Shown here in pieces: positions 29,036 to 29,194 of a stretch of 29,194 nucleotides of DNA. Every line of letters starts with the position of its first letter. Positions within the stretch are counted from its first letter, which is position 1. Made by a program: the position numbers and the translations under genes. The notes beneath the pieces were generated by a model that did not search any database, had not been told where the DNA came from, and saw only the letters and a list, made by a program, of their open reading frames with translations. Source of the DNA: JALYUA01 sp039931865 (GTDB lineage Bacteria; Acidobacteriota; Thermoanaerobaculia; UBA5066; Gp7-AA6); contig JBDTRB010000043.1 in assembly GCA_039931865.1 (NCBI GenBank), positions 1-29,194 of the forward strand, given 5' to 3'.

Positions 29036-29138
29036 GGAAAGAGTCCCAGGGCTTGGGGTCAGTCCTCCTGTGTCTGATGTCAAGCCGGTAGGTCGAGGAG
29101 CTTCAGCATCCTATTCGTGGCGAGATTGGGGTCAGACC

Positions 29139-29194
29139 TCGCGCCGACTGATGACGGTGCCCGGAGTCGGGCCCATCACGGCGACGGCGTACGT
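29139..29194 (+). mobile_element. IS110-family transposase fragment
   Basis: The frame reads SRRLMTVPGVGPITATAYV up to the window edge. That is the start of the Transposase_20 domain of IS110/IS116/IS902 transposases (LMTVPGVGPVTAxxxV). There is no transposase N-terminal (RuvC-like DEDD) domain upstream, so it is either a 5'-truncated copy or joined to unrelated DNA. TTGGGGTCAG occurs twice just upstream (29053 and 29127). Confidence 0.55.

Overview
This is a GC-rich bacterial chromosome segment (by eye roughly 60-65% G+C) with dense, often overlapping genes. A DUF2155 lipoprotein sits between RNase R and Der, there are KdpD/KdpE-type regulators, and a streptogramin-lyase-like propeller carries a C-terminal extension ending in 'ADTAAF'. 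Together these suggest Acidobacteriota or a related deep-branching Gram-negative group. The assignment is an inference from gene content, not from a marker-gene tree.

Left flank (1-12174). A truncated membrane glycosyltransferase gene runs off the left edge. It is followed by the remnant of a KdpD/USP-type gene, tRNA-Leu(CAG), and a beta-barrel outer-membrane protein whose signal peptide and barrel lie in different frames. Next come a small membrane protein, a sensor kinase/receiver pair and a hypothetical basic protein on the minus strand. On the plus strand follow a secreted seven-bladed Vgb-like propeller, an uncharacterised His-rich protein, and the tightly overlapping block rnr - DUF2155 lipoprotein - der. 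A MerR-family regulator and tRNA-Pro(GGG) complete the flank.

Integrated element (about 12147-21476, 9.3 kb). The 3' end of tRNA-Pro is repeated exactly (29 bp) at 21448-21476, which marks attL and attR. Between them are a tyrosine integrase in an overlapping four-gene minus-strand cassette and a TOPRIM/RepA-type primase-helicase. A plus-strand operon of small genes of unknown function (16652-18893) lies between the two. Candidate cargo is a Rap1a/Tai-like exported protein and two membrane proteins. Candidate cis sites are TTATCCGTG repeats near both ends (likely integrase arm sites) and a cluster of GGGGAAG repeats after the helicase gene (candidate replication origin). I see no capsid, large terminase, portal, relaxase or conjugation genes. 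It looks like a self-replicating integrative plasmid or a satellite-like element rather than a complete prophage. Just outside attR are the decayed C-terminus of a second integrase and a 21-bp inverted copy of a sequence inside the element, pointing to earlier integrations at the same tRNA.

Right flank (21477-29194). A secreted protein shares its C-terminal domain type with the propeller protein. A KdpE-like regulator and a short KdpD-like kinase are transcribed divergently from a KimA/KUP-like APC potassium permease. Three tandem 11-bp-spaced TCTTTCG repeats in the intergenic region are a candidate operator. A small membrane protein overlaps the permease end. Then come a possibly frameshifted small gene, a hypothetical exported protein, and at the right edge a fragment resembling the Transposase_20 domain of IS110-family transposases.
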